A stretch of 64,000 bases of DNA. It comes from Prosopocoilus inquinatus (Eukaryota > Arthropoda > Insecta > Coleoptera > Lucanidae). Where the stretch lies: contig CM069870.1 in the NCBI GenBank assembly GCA_036172665.1, positions 68,758,212-68,822,211 on the forward strand, read 5' to 3'. This document shows positions 13,121 through 25,326 of this stretch, piece by piece. The first letter of the stretch is position 1, and each line of letters starts with the position of its first letter. The position numbers and the translations under genes were made by a program. The notes under the pieces are model-generated. The model made no database searches. It saw only the letters and a list, made by a program, of their open reading frames with translations, and was not told where the DNA came from.

Positions 13121-13854
13121 GTAATCGGTTTAAAGTTTTGCCGAAGCGAATTTGTGCGAAAGATTGAGAAACAGAATAGATTTCTTATTGTTGCTCTAAA
13201 GTTTCAAAGTGAAAAGAAGAACATTCTTCGAGCTCCGTGGGTTTAAAATTGTACTACATCTCGTATATGCTTTAATTAATCTGGAGTTTAAGACCTTCAC
13301 CGATACCATAACGTAACCAGAATCGCTTTCATTAGCGGATGTGTTCAGCAAACTTAATTACGAAATCGAGTTACAGGCAAACTTTGTCATTATTATAATC
13401 CCCCGGGCGCGTGTTCCGCCCAAAACTTGGCGGCGAACTTTTTAAATGTGTTTTCCCTGTTGGCTTTCCATGATGACGGCCCGCGTTTTATTTTTCACCC
13501 CAAACCACCGCCCGCCCGCCGACCACTTAAACATCTGATGTCCCACTTATTGGCGCGCGCTTAAGGGCCGAATGCGCGCTATCGAAACCCCCATAAAAAA
13601 AAAAAAAAGCGTCTGCCCCCCCCCCCCCCGCTCACGACAAAAAATAAATTATTTATTGAACGCATACATTATTATTGGCCTTAGCTAACGCCGGATTTTT
13701 ACTGACGCATTAAAGTTAAGTATTTAATAAACCGGAATTATGTCGTAAAAGGCGGTATAAAAACGTTTATTAAATTTTTACGTCCTCACTGTGTTATTTT
13801 ACGACGCGATTTTATTGGCACCTATACGTGTCGCTAATTTACAACTCTGTCGTC
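13121..13854. other. Unique interval, no gene
   Basis: It includes a CpG-rich patch at 13400-13600, a poly-A tract near 13600 and a poly-C tract at about 13617-13629. No open frame of interest is seen. Confidence 0.5.
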
Positions 13855-16135
13855 TTATGTGCGTCGAAAAAATAAAATAAAATCCGGTGCGTTTCACGCG
13901 AGAAAAAAAAGGTCCCTGCGCACGTGCCGACTTTTTTGCGTTCTTGTGCATGTAAAATCTTCGTTTGACTGTTCACACATTTTTTATTCCTTAACTAACA
14001 ATTTATTCTCAGAAATGCAAGACGTAACTGTGTTTTTTACAACGCAAATTACGTCCCACTCTTTGATATAATTTTGTGGCGTAATTCGCTGACTATTTTT
14101 TATATATTTGAAGCCACTCCGGTAATACATTTTTTTACAATTTATTTTGCATTATGTTAACCCTTAACGGATCATGTGGCGTCTGCCTGACTACGCGATG
14201 TGCAAATTGCTCAGCACAATGTTAAGTTACCGTGTGGTTGATAATTTATCTTTGCGATTTCTAAACATAAGCTGATATTTTAAATAACATAATATAAAGT
14301 GTGTTTCTAACATACGAGTAGTTATTACACAATTAAATCAACAACAAAAAAACATCGTTTTATTATTATTTAAATCCGTGATTTCTCAGACGCCACATGA
14401 CGGTTTGCGTACAAAAATTTCACATGCCCCTTTAAGGGTTAAACTTCTGTCTGCCGGAGTCTGTATTTTTTGCGTTGGTTGCACATTCTTTCGCAAAGTC
14501 TGCAGCGGCATTTCATAATATTTCGTGGGAATTAAATCGAATGTTTATTCTAAACGTCGGCGTCGAGTCTGGTTGTAAAACGATTTTATGGGTAACAAGA
14601 AATAAATTCCGGTGCGTTTCACGCAAGCACGTGCCGACTTGTTTGCGCTCTTGTGCGTAAAATTCATCGACGTTTAACTGTTCACCCTTTTTTCATTCAT
14701 TAACTACTAATTTATTCATTAAATCGATTAAATCGATTGTTTATTTTAAACGTCAGGACTGGTTGTAAGACAATTTTATCGGTACTAAAAAATAAATTTC
14801 GGCGTGTTTTACACGAGAAAAAGATCCCTACGCACGTGTCGACTTACTTGCGCTATTGTACGTAAAATTTATCGACGATTAACTGTTCACATGCTTTTTT
14901 ATTCCTTAACTAACAATTTATTTTCAGAAAGTCAAGGCGTAATTGTATTTTTTACAACGCAAATTACGTCCCACGTCTTTGATTTAGTTTTGTGGCGCAA
15001 TTCGCATACCACTTTTTATATATTTGAGGGCACTCCGGCAATAAATCTTTTTACAGTTTATTTACATTATAATTGCCTTATGTTAAACTTCTATCTGCTG
15101 GAGTCTGTATTTTTGCATTGAATTCGCATTCTTTCGGGAACTTTGCAGCTACTTTTCATAATATTGCGTGGGAATTAAATCGAATGTTTATTCTAAGCGT
15201 CAGGACTGGTTATAAAACGGTTTTATCGGTACTAAAAAATAAATTCCGTTATGTTTCACGCAAGAAAAAGATCCCTAAGCACGTGTCGACTTGTTTGAGC
15301 TCTTGTACGTAAAATTTATCGACTTATGACTGTTCACACGTTTTTTTTATTTCTTGGCTAATAATTTATTCTCACAAAGGCAAGGCGTAATTATATTTTT
15401 TACAACGCAAATTGTGTCCCACGTCCTTGATCTAATTTTGTGGCGCAACTCGCTGACTGTTTTGTTTTTATTTATAACTGCCTTATGTTAAGGCTTCTAT
15501 CTGCTGGAGTCTGTATTTTTGCGTTGAGTTCACATTCATTCGCGAAGTCTGATTTTCATAATATTTCGTGGAAATTAAAACGAATGTTTATTGTAAACAT
15601 CAGGGCTAGTTATAAAACTATTTTATCGGTACCAAAAAATAAGTTCCGGTGCGTTACACGCGAGAAAAAAGTCCCTACATATATGCCGACTTGCACTCTT
15701 GTACGTAAAACTTATCGACGTTTTACTGTTCACACGTTTTTTATTCCTTACCTAATAATTTATTCTTCAGAAAGGCAAGGCGTAATTATATTTTTTACGG
15801 CGCAAATTGCGTCTCACGCCTTTGATCTAATTTTGTGGCGCAACTCGCTGACTATTTTGTATATATTTGAGGGCACTCCGGCAATAAACCTTTTTACAAT
15901 TTATTTACTTCTATCTGCTGGAGTCTGGAGTATTTTTTGCATTGGTTTCACATTCATTCGCAAAGGCTGCAGCTGCGTTTCATAATGTTTCGCGGGAATT
16001 AAATCGAATGTTTATTCTAAACATGGGCATCGGAACTGGTTGTAAAACGATTTTATGGGTAATAAGAAATGAATTCCGGTGCGTTTCACGCGATAGAAAA
16101 GTCGCTACTTTTTTGCGCTCTTGTACGTCGGATTA
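13855..16135 (+). repeat. R1-type tandem array, ~400-450-bp monomers
   Basis: The marker CACGTGYCGACTT (or a close variant) occurs at about 13920, 14626, 14832, 15281, 15683 and 16105. Spacings are 706 (about 424 after removing an inserted MITE), 206 (a partial monomer), 449, 402 and 422. Each monomer repeats the R1 block order. Several plus-strand frames (for example 15440-15985, 181 codons) stay open across monomer boundaries and encode similar peptides. They carry no recognised domain and the frame is not kept in other R1 copies, so I do not call them genes. Confidence 0.85.
14161..14438. mobile_element. piggyBac-type MITE, 278 bp, TTAA target duplication
   Basis: The element is flanked by TTAA at 14157-14160 and 14439-14442. 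Its ends are inverted: CCCTTAACGG on the left and, reading inward from the right, CCCTTAAAGGGGC. A further CATGTGGCGTCTG is inverted inside both ends. Neighbouring R1 monomers have an uninterrupted ATGTTAAACTTCT at this position, so they preserve the empty site. There is no coding capacity. The terminal sequence differs from the piggyBac element at 31722-34135, so another family must have mobilised it. Confidence 0.88.
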
Positions 16136-17869
16136 ATTATCGATTGCCATAAGTCGTTCATGCAAAACTGTATGAGGTATTTGTACAGAGTGTTCTGCTA
16201 CTGTATGCAAATAAGAAAACCTCAGTATAAGTACATAAAATGCTACTTCTACGGGTATTTTTTGGTGGCTACCGTATCATAGCCAAAAAATTTCGGATGG
16301 ACCACTTGTTTGGAACCGCTGAAATGTGCGAGAAAAATAGAAAGGTCAACTTCGCCTTTCTCTCGGTATGAACACGCTCACCGATACCTCACTCGATGTT
16401 CAACGCAAAGTTTTGTAATAACAATTACTGATATCGCTTATTAATTATTTTATTTAAAATTTTAATTATTTTAATTCACTGAGCGAAGTAATATTACATT
16501 TATTTGTTTCACGATATCAACTATCGATGAAAATTTATGCACCAATTAGGCAAGCGCGTTAAAAATGTTCTTCCTTCATCCTCTTACGTAAATAAACTTT
16601 TGCTACAATCTCGCTGCTAGCTATAAAAGTATTGTTACTACTTACGGTTCTTGGAAACAAAGTAAATATAAAATTTTTTATAAGTCTTTTGAAAATAATA
16701 TGGAATGAGAAATTACAATTTGTTTATATCTCGCTTTTAATTTGTTCGGCAATTACGAACCGCAGCTTCTTGAATTGCACTAGATTTTAATTTAAAATAC
16801 TTAAACTTGTAATTACTTGCAGCGAAGTTTATTTAAATTGTAAACGTTTTAACGGACCAACTGATCGAAGCGGCGGCGCTGAGTTACGTCGTTCCTGCTC
16901 GAGATCCAGTAAGGCACTGGCCCTGGCCTACTTCGGCTGCGGGTCGTAATTGAAGAGGCGCCCGCGTACCACTTTTAGCTATGCCAGCAGTTCTCAAACG
17001 GTTTTAATGAAAATCTGCCACTGCATTTTTCTCGAAAACTATTACACTTATGTTAAGAACATATGAGTTCAATCGTTGTCATTTAGGGTGATGTGTTGCA
17101 GGTTTAAATGTTTGCACACAGCAGAAGAACAGCCTGTATATTGAAATTGTAAACCTTGCAAAACGAATAAGTACATTTTACTTTAGCTGTTTATGTTATC
17201 GAGCTCTGAAGAAAAAATTTAAGTCGCCGATTTTTTCATATTTGAATACATGTAAAAACCGAGTGGCGCGGATTAATTTCAGAGTTTCGACCGCGCGCGC
17301 GGTCGCGAAACACCTCGCAACAACAAACGATAATAATTAATGCGATTTGTCTGTTCCTCGCCCGGGTAACTAGATACTAATGGACTAAACCTGTCGCGGC
17401 GCACTATCGATCAACCTAAACCTTACACCGCAACTCGTTTTTCCTCCTTCAATAGATATAAATTATCGCCGGCGGAGGGTGCGCGCGGGACTCGATTAAT
17501 TTTTATTTGAGGATCGCTTTCGTACTCACCGCCGTCCCACCGACCTCCCCCCCCCCCCCAGAAAAAAAAATTAATTAGCTCGGACCGACGTATGCAGATT
17601 TGAACCGCCGCGGCGGACACGTGCCGGACCTGCCTTGTTTTGTTATGCAAATTATTTAATTCGGGTCGGTCGTGCGGTGGTGGTTGGTTCGTTCGAGGCG
17701 GAAAAATTATTGCCTGGGAGAAAGTTTGAGCGGACAGCTTGTTACGGTTTAAAAATAATTCTTAGAATTCCAACCTGATCAGAATCCACCCTAGTCAGGA
17801 ACGTCCTGTTTTATTCATACGGTAACCAAAAGTATATTGTAAGTAATCTCATAATAATATCAGTTGTGA
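16136..17869. other. Unique interval, no gene
   Basis: No recognised domain. A CpG-rich patch at about 16860-16975 and a GACCGCGCGCGCGGTC palindrome at about 17289 stand out. A poly-C tract lies at about 17547-17560. Short frames on both strands do not resemble known proteins. Confidence 0.45.
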
Positions 17870-18822
17870 GTAAAGGTTGTCGCACACTTGGCCGGCATGT
17901 TAAAATACGGACTGAATTTAACACATATAAATGAACTGACGACCGCTAACTTGACCAGCGCGAACCATGCCAGATGGGATCGTAGGTCTCCAATTCTGCC
18001 CGGAAAAAACAACGGAAGGTGCTGTGTCGGGCCGGTAAAGTGGGCGGCATCGCCGACCGGCGTTATAACATATGCACTCGTGTTGAGGATGCTTCCCTGC
18101 GTTGCTTTGCTTTTTTCGTCTTCTTTTAGGTCTTGAAATAGATGGTGGAACTCTCCTAAAGTCGCCCTGTTTTTATTAATAGGATGGACCCAAGGTTGGT
18201 AGAGCTGGACTGTGTATGAGAAGGTTGCTTTGATCAGCGGAGGGTGCAGAGGGTGCGTATCTCGTTAATAATAATAATAACCGTTACGTCACGTCACGTG
18301 ATAAATTCCATTGGGCATATCAACAAGATTTTTGCGTTATTTGATCAATAGGATCACGGAATTAATTCCATTTTTAATGAATTAGATTAAGCTTTATGGA
18401 ACAGATTAAAACTCACTCTACTTCACTGTGACGGATAGAAGTTTCGTGTGACGTCATGACTGACTTTTGCGGGGAAGAAATTTCAAAATGCATGTTAAAT
18501 GAGAACGAGGCAACCTGCTGGATGCATTATCAGTTTTATCAACCTTGGATGGACCCATATTTTCCTTTTCCTCTTCAGATTTTCTTCTTCATCTAATAAA
18601 ACGGCCGTCACAATAATATCTTCATTATCAGAGCTACTGTTGACAAACGTGTCGAACTTGTCTCTACTTGATGTAAACTGAACTTTATATTCGTACACAC
18701 CAACTTCTACCACGCAATCCACCGGTCACCGCTGGAACAGTGAACAACGCTACAATAGGTCGCCGCGTGAGACGGACGTCACCGGGCCATGCCGTGCCGG
18801 CCAAGTGAGCGACTACCTTTAC
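17870..18822. mobile_element. TIR DNA transposon, 953 bp, probably PIF/Harbinger-derived
   Basis: The left end GTAAAGGTTGTCGCACACTT continues into GGCCGGCATG. The right end, reverse-complemented, reads GTAAAGGTAGTCGCTCACTT then GGCCGGCACG. This is a terminal inverted repeat of about 28 bp with two mismatches. A clean target duplication is not visible (TGA on the left, GCA on the right). The only coding-like segment is a Harbinger-type fragment on the minus strand. Confidence 0.65.
18495..18722 (-). pseudogene. PIF/Harbinger transposase N-terminal remnant
   Basis: The 75-codon frame contains an acidic stretch followed by basic residues and a tryptophan-His-Pro motif (DEEENLKRKRKIWVHPRL, about residues 44-61). 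In the nuclease ORF of PIF/Harbinger transposons and HARBI1-like proteins, an acidic/basic segment ending in W-V-(H/R)-P is typical just before the helix-rich domain. Here the protein stops about 14 residues later and the DDE catalytic core is absent. It lies inside the 17870-18822 TIR element. The assignment rests on this short motif, so it is moderate. Confidence 0.45.
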
Positions 18823-19066
18823 GCAGGTAAGTTAAGCGTGTTTGCGACGTATAGGCTTCGACCATTAACGTTTTTATCGTCACAGCTTCAAATTAATTTA
18901 GAAACACTTTTAACAAGTTCGGAGACACTCTTCTAACGAGTTGCGTTTCACATCCGAATCTTCCTTTCGTTTTTTCTGGTATGGGCAATAAGCGATTTAA
19001 GCCCGCTGATTGGTGCTGAATCAGACGATGCGATCCAGAGCTTCCAGAGTGGGGAGTGGGACGATA
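18823..19066. other. Short unique interval
   Basis: Nothing recognised between the TIR element and the iterons. Confidence 0.4.
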
Positions 19067-19152
19067 TGCCGTCGCCGATTCACCGTCGCCAATTCATCGT
19101 AGAACCAATTCACCGTCGACCCAATTTACCGTCCGCCCCATTCGCCGTCGCA
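19067..19152 (+). repeat. 16-bp iterons, left set
   Basis: About five degenerate 14-16-bp repeats of the form CCAATTCACCGTCGAC lie head to tail. A reverse-oriented set is found at 20538-20608. Confidence 0.75.
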
Positions 19153-20537
19153 CATTACTGCTTTAAGCGCTGTGCAAACCAGAGCGGAAACGGCACGGTG
19201 GCGGCAAACACTTGTCGCTAATGAATTGTGACAAGGAAGCTCACACCGCTCTTTAGACCCAAGTCCGTGAAGGGAACGGAGGAGGGTCTGCGCCAGTCCA
19301 AAACCGTCCTACGTTAGAACCGGATCGGTCGGACCCTCGAAGATGTTGAATAGGGTTACGTAACTGTGCCCACTCAGGGAGACGGTCGTGGGAAAACGTG
19401 AGGAAACGGCGCCAAACTGAAATTTTCCACTCGGCGACAACGTAACCCGAAGGCGTCCCCACAGAGGTAGTGACGAGAAAAAGATTAAATAAAATAAAAC
19501 GACTTTAAGCCTCCAGCGCAGCGTCGATATTTCAGCCTGCTGCAGATATTCAGTCCGGCCAAGGTGTTCGGCGAACACGGCCTTATTCAACGGCAAAATG
19601 GCGGCTGTCGAGCACGGCGTCGTCGTCGGTGTCAATCGAGGTTGAAAACAAGTTCGTCACAGCCTTCTACAAATCTTAAACGGGGCAAAAGGAAAAAGGA
19701 ACCTCCCTGCTTGATACTAGCACTTGTTGCACTATAGAAACGGAAAAACGAGAACGGAACAATTAGCACGGAATGACCACAAGGTTTCCCAACGCTTGTT
19801 GGTGCAATACAAAAGGATATCAAACTCGCAATAACATCCGCCGAAGCGATGACACCATAATAAATCGGTGAAGAGCAGCACTGGATGACGAATCCGCAAA
19901 ATGCGGTCAGCTTAGAAAACACACGTAGTTGGCAAAATCAAGCAGAAAGCCCAAAATGCCAGTGAGAATGAATCTGGACTCTGTTTGACGCGCAAACACC
20001 TCGTGCTTCTCCCGGCGTCGCACTTCGCCAAACTTACCGCAGCCGAAAGGGAACACCAAGCGACATCTAAACGTTGGAAACACAAGCGCGGGGGCGAGAA
20101 GAAAGGAACCAACCGTAACAACGGCCTTAAGAAGAACATATAAATCAGCGACCGCGACCACCATCGTGCGCGTTTTCGCTCTGGTTTGCGCCTCGCTTTA
20201 TTTAGCTTCTTGAGCTTCAAAACACTTTCTGACTATTTTAGGTATCCAAGTTATACCTACGAATTGCAAATTCTTAATTATAGTACGACCATCGCTGTTA
20301 GCTCATAATCATAATTATAATTTTTTTTTTTTTTTTAATAGAACAGTCAACTTTTGATGTGTAATGTTTTGATATATACGAAAATGAATGTTAAAAAAAT
20401 TGGAGGAATTTTGCAAACACTTTTATTTATCTGTGTTTCATATTTAATTAATGACAAACTATTTTATTTCCCATGAAATATGTTAGCTTTTTATTTTATT
20501 GCAATGTAATGTACCTGCATTTAAAACTTTAATCACT
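19153..20537. other. Interior of iteron-bounded element; no domain recognised
   Basis: The minus strand carries several overlapping frames of 85-108 codons (20220-19907, 19922-19632, 19635-19309). They are fairly GC-rich and hydrophobic but I recognise no family. The part at 19357-19446 is a copy of the dispersed 'M' sequence. A poly-T tract lies at about 20322-20337. Confidence 0.4.
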
Positions 20538-20608
20538 GACGGCGACTTTACGGACGGAGAATTGTACCTACGGCGAATGTGAATTGGCGTTGGTAAGTCG
20601 GCGACTGC
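20538..20608 (-). repeat. 16-bp iterons, right (inverted) set
   Basis: Read on the minus strand, this holds CGCCAATTCACATTCGCCGT and related units, matching the left set at 19067-19152 in opposite orientation. The two sets bracket about 1.4 kb. Confidence 0.6.
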
Positions 20609-21189
20609 AAATTATACTAGACTAGGCATCGGCAACTTTATACCCGTGGGTAACTAAGTGACACATTTGACCGTTTCAAGTTATCTACTTAACTTCCGAA
20701 AATAAAATATAAATCTATAAATAATAAGATTAACATTTCAGTTTAATTACAAAGTTGCAGAAATGAACGTAGGCGGAACAAAGCGACGTTGTGTCGACGA
20801 ACTGTTTTAGAATGACAATCAATACCCATTGACCCGAACCATTTTCTTAATAATCACTTTTTGGCTCAGAGCCAAAAAAAAAGTGTACATTGTGTTTTAC
20901 GAGTTGTTACGGTTTGGAAAACCGCTGCTTTTTAAGGCACATATCCTGTATATACATATGCAGATTATCCCTCTCTACGAAGTGCAAAAGGTGCGATTTG
21001 TTTTTCGTCTTATTTATTGCGTATCTGCGGTATGGACATCAAAGAAGTTTCGGAAGATACCCCCAGTTGACGTTTACAGACCTGATTCACGACTTCAATT
21101 TTAAACATCTGCTTGCTTAGCGCCAAAACAAACGCACACCGCCTCTGTGATCTACTTGCCGCCACTTGTTGGCATTACTAAAGGATCGC
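20609..21189. other. Unique interval with a short palindrome
   Basis: A perfect hairpin TTTTTGGCTC-A-GAGCCAAAAA lies at about 20861-20881. No gene is recognised. Confidence 0.4.
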
Positions 21190-21830
21190 GGGTGGCTTTG
21201 TGTTCGTATAACGAAAAGCTACCGCTATGTTATAAATATTATAAATCACCCCGGTTTTTTTTAAGCAATTTTTTTTCTGTGAGTGCCCACCTGCAGAAAT
21301 TTCAAACGCGCCGCGTCTACTCTTGTCGGTTTGTTTACTTACATTCCTAATTTTATTGCCATAACCATTTCGGCATATTACAATTTTTTGTACGACGCTG
21401 ACAGAGAGATTAAATTGCGTTTACATTTGACACTTCACACGCCATTAGTCTTTCCTGCGTTAGCGTTGATTCTATTGGCTCTTGATGATGTCGCTATGAT
21501 TTTGCTTTTCTTAAAATTCACGCGTGGTGATGCGTGTTCGTACGATCAAAACCTACCGCTGTATGTCATAAATGTCATAAATCACCCCGGTTTTGTTTAC
21601 ATAGTTTTCTTTTATGAGTGCCCACCTGAAGAAACTTCAAATATGCCTCGCCTACTCTTATCGGTTTGTTTACATTCCTATGGTGGAGCCGGTGGAGAGA
21701 TTAAATCGCGTTTACATTCGACCTTTCACGTCACTAGTCTTCCCTACCTTAGCTTTGATTCTGTTGGCTCTTGATGATGTCACTATGATTTTGATTCGTG
21801 CCAACCCTTCCTTAGCACTTTAAGATTGGG
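21190..21830 (+). repeat. Direct repeat, two copies of ~300-340 bp
   Basis: Copy 1 (about 21192-21505) and copy 2 (about 21532-21800) share ATAAATCACCCCGGTTTT, a GAGTGCCCACCTG block, TCGGTTTGTTTAC, and TTGGCTCTTGATGATGTC. Copy 1 has an extra AT-rich segment in its middle. The second copy is followed by sequence close to the R1 3' domain. Confidence 0.75.
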
Positions 21831-21949
21831 TTTGTAAAGGCTTCTTGGGTAACCCATCGGGGTGAATAATATGAAAAGCAAGATATGCAAATTCATTTAC
21901 ACGGGAGAGGAAGAATACTACCCAAAAAAGACACACACAGAGGACAATT

Positions 21950-22255
21950 TATCAACACGCTGTAAAGGTAGAGACAGTTTTGGCTTTATTAATTTGCGAC
22001 GCGCCTTGAGCCAGTCAGTCATTATTGTGGTATCCCCAGCGCCTAGGTGGTTTTTGAAGGGGCGCTTGCCCGTTTCGCGTGCGTTCGTCCGAGGGACGAC
22101 ATACAATTTTGGTTCACATGAGGAACCTCGGAGAGGTTTTCTCAGTGTACGCCGTTTAGTCGGTTTTGGCGTGGCTCTGGAGGACTACAACTCATCCGAA
22201 TTGTCTCAGCCTCGTCCCCTCGCTGTGAAGACTAGATATGTTTAGGACTCATGCT
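21950..22255 (+). repeat. Diverged R1 3' domain
   Basis: It shares TTTGGCTTTATTAATTTGCG, CCTCGGAGAGGTTTTCT and a CTCATCCGAATTGTCTCAGC block with the 3' part of R1 copies at 10113-10835 and 12561-13120. Confidence 0.65.
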
Positions 22256-22971
22256 CTCTTTTATTGCGGGTACGACTAATTTTTATTGTTGGTTTTAAAT
22301 TTCCCGCTTTAATCTATGACCATCCGATTGACAGATGCAGTACTTGTTTGCGTGGTAGCAGCCGTTCAATTGATGTTTCAATCTTATCGTCTTCACACGT
22401 CAACGTTTATGAAGATGGACTAAGGGTCCAGGAATCTCCATGAGGGTTGTTGTTATTTGCACTACGGCCTTACGCCGACTCTGTCGGTAACGGTAATTTT
22501 GGATACGGACATAGTCAGATAGAAATACAACTTGAAATACATTTATTATGAATAATAGATTAACTTACATGATTTTGGCACTTACGTTACGGGAGGCTTT
22601 AGTTTAAGGGTTCTAACACTAACAGTTGCTCTGCAATGTGCGTTCAAGTAGTTAAAGGCATTGTGACGCGTAACTTTATAGAGGGAGTGCATATAAACTT
22701 CTTGTGTTTCGATTGGCAGGGCCAAGGTCAGTTTTTGCGTCAGATCTTCCGCGCTCGCATCATGCAAAGTTTTCCGTTTGTTCAGGGTCGCATTTTATTT
22801 TACTTGCAATTAATTCTCGCCAATTGAAATACATAGTTTATCGTTAGTAAATTTCATGTAATTATTTTATCTGCAAAGCTTTTGACGGATTGATTAATTT
22901 GAACATTTTTCAAGCTGTCTTTGTGATTGATTTTTGTTGGTGGCCATTTTTAAGGTGCGCGCACACCTGGC
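22256..22971. other. Unique interval, no gene
   Basis: Nothing recognised. Confidence 0.4.
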
Positions 22972-23658
22972 GGCGTTAAGCCCACCGCACACTCTCGATT
23001 AAATTCTCTACGTTTTTCACCCTCGTTTGGTCTGTTGTATGTTATTAAAGTTGTTGCATGAATTGAGCCATTCCTTTGATTCTCTCCTCACCTCTTGCTA
23101 AGATTAAGCGGCGCTCATTTATTTTCGCGTTTAATTACCACCCACATCCGTCACGACTAAAGCTGCCGGCTGCTCTGAAAGTGAATTTCCTCAGCACTAA
23201 TCTAGTTTCTGTTCAGGTGGGTATCAGAGTTTTCGCTGGAAATTTAGGAAAACCTAGTTGAAATCAGTTTGGCACTCGCACGGAAGCGTTTTGTGCTTCA
23301 TTCTCCACATGGTTTTCGGGAAAAAAAAGAACTGATTGCTCTCATGGTCTCGCTTACGTGTCGTGCAGTCAAATATTTTACTTAGGTTCTTTTAACCCCG
23401 TTGGCTATTACTTTCGTTGACGTCGTCGCGTTGGTTGCATTTGCAACAACTACGAAAGAAATCTCACCGGTACAGGAAACTAGCCTCGCTGCGGGGCGGA
23501 CGTACAGAGATTGCAAATGGGTTGGTTAGTGACGTGCGGAAGCTGACAATAAAATCCGGGCAGACATGTAACGTATCATGCTTATTTTGAAGGGCAATTA
23601 AGTAAAAGTATGTTTGCTTTGAGGCTGCTATATTAAATTAAAATAACACCGTAAACAT

Positions 23659-23660
<2 letters not shown>
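22972..23660 (+). repeat. Repeat unit A, copy 1
   Basis: It is nearly identical to 28010-28697, beginning GGCGTTAAGCCCACCGCACA and ending at AACACCGTAAACAT. Differences are scattered substitutions. Its last ~110 bp (about 23455-23570) are an inverted match to the start of unit B. Confidence 0.9.
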
Positions 23661-23692
<32 letters not shown>

Positions 23693-25326
23693 TATATTTG
23701 TCTTCAGATTTACATTTGTAAATGTCGACAATGTCATGATAACTATAAAATAGTAAACTGTAACTAAAACTTAAATTAAGAAACTGTTCTTACATACGTA
23801 TGCGGTCAGATAATGAATTACACGTTTACAAATTTTCAAAAATTATTTAAAAAATTCGGTATTGAAGGAATTCATCAATAGAATAAAAGATATTCTCCAG
23901 TAGAATAGATTTCACCTTGTTTTCCAGAGCTTTTGTATGTAAGTCCCTCAGATGTTGTTTAGGCAAATGATTAAAGATTTTCAGGGCAGTATAGGTAAAG
24001 TTGTTATGAAATAGCTGAGTTCTATGTTGAGGTAAGTAAATAAGATTTCTCTTACTCAAACGAGTATTATGTAAAGTATTTACATTGACAGTAGTTGTAA
24101 AGAGATGCGAATGTTGTTTTACATTCATTATATAGGATAATATATACAAAGAGGGAAGAGTTAGTAAACGTAGCTTTTTAAAAAGTAATCTGCAAGTGTG
24201 CGTTCTTGAAACACCTGATAACGTTCTTATGATTGACTTTTGAGCAGAAAACACTTCAGTTGTATGCGCAGAATTACACCAACATAAAACACCATAGCAC
24301 AGACGAAACTGAACATTCGCATAATATAAAAGCTTGAGAATGTCAAGATTTATATTTCCTAATAGTCTTCTTATTAAGTAGCAGTAGGAATTTAGCTTTT
24401 TAGATAGGTCGAAGCAGTGATTACTCCATGTGAGTTTATTGTCAAATATTAATCCTAAAAATTTTACACTGCTGGTAGAATCTAATGTACACTCATCCAA
24501 ATTTATATGTAAAGTACTTTGCTTAATGGTAGCCTTGGAATAGTATATTAAGTTAGTTTTTGACGTGTTTAATTCCAGCGAATTTGCAAGACACCAAGAT
24601 TTCATATTGGATACAATATTTTGAATGCTTGAAAGTATGTCATTATGTGAGGAGCTAGATAAAATTACTGACGTGTCATCTGCACAGCAGCATAAATTAC
24701 ACTGAAATATTTCCGGTAAGTCATTCACGTAAACTAAGAACAGAAATGGTCCAAGTATGCTACCCTGTGGTACTCCACTTTTGACGGATTGCCTGTCAGA
24801 AATTGTTCCACCCCAACTAACTACCTGTGCCCGATCACCTAACCAACTCAAGGCGGTACCCCTTATTCCGTAATTATAAAGTTTATCTAGCAGTATGCCA
24901 TGGTTAATAGTATCGAACGCCTTTGTTAAGTCAGAATACACTCCAACAGCTTTTTATGTTTTTCTATACCATTAACAATATGATTAAGAGCATCCACCAA
25001 AGCATTCTGTTTAGATAAACCCTTTCTAAACCCAAATTGGCAATCACTTAATAATTTTTTTCTAGTGAAGAACTCACTTAACCGGCTAAACATTATATTT
25101 TCAATAATTTTTGAAAATACAGATAAAAGGGAAATTGGCCTGTAATTTATTATATCATGTACATCGCTTTTTTTATGTATTGGCACAACTTTGGCGAGTT
25201 TGAATGTATCTGGAAACACGTCCTCTAGAAACGATTGATTTATTAAAATTGTTAGAGGATATGAAATGACGTCAGCTACATGTCCAACTATACTACAGGA
25301 AATGTCATCAGGACCACAAGAATTTT
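23661..25326 (-). mobile_element. LINE fragment 1 (5'-truncated non-LTR retrotransposon)
   Basis: It is a minus-strand non-LTR element reduced to the reverse transcriptase and 3' region. On its coding strand it ends in a (TTA)n tail at 23690-23661. Its 5' end is cut at the start of the RT domain and abuts the 3' tail of a second LINE at about 25327. It sits between duplicated units A1 and B1. Confidence 0.88.
23847..25325 (-). pseudogene. Non-LTR reverse transcriptase, frameshifted (LINE 1)
   Basis: Two frames together cover the RT domain. The upstream frame (25330-24926) has the N-terminal RT motifs (CGPDDIS, then PIHKKSD and NYRPISLLS). After a frameshift near 24935 the second frame (24941-23847, 364 codons) carries DLTKAFDTINH (motif A), SGVPQGSILGPFLF (motif B) and CADD at the motif C position, followed by LKFLGLIFD-type and C-terminal sequence. 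Most related enzymes have F/YADD, so the cysteine is probably a damaging change. The endonuclease and any ORF1 are missing. I place it broadly in the Jockey/CR1-like group. Confidence 0.9.

Noticed and set aside
15440..15985. 181-codon open frame in the satellite array
   Set aside because: It runs across R1 monomers, has no known domain, and the frame is not conserved in other R1 copies.
23661..23693. (AAT)n tract as an independent microsatellite
   Set aside because: Its position right at the LINE 1 3' end makes it the element's tail.
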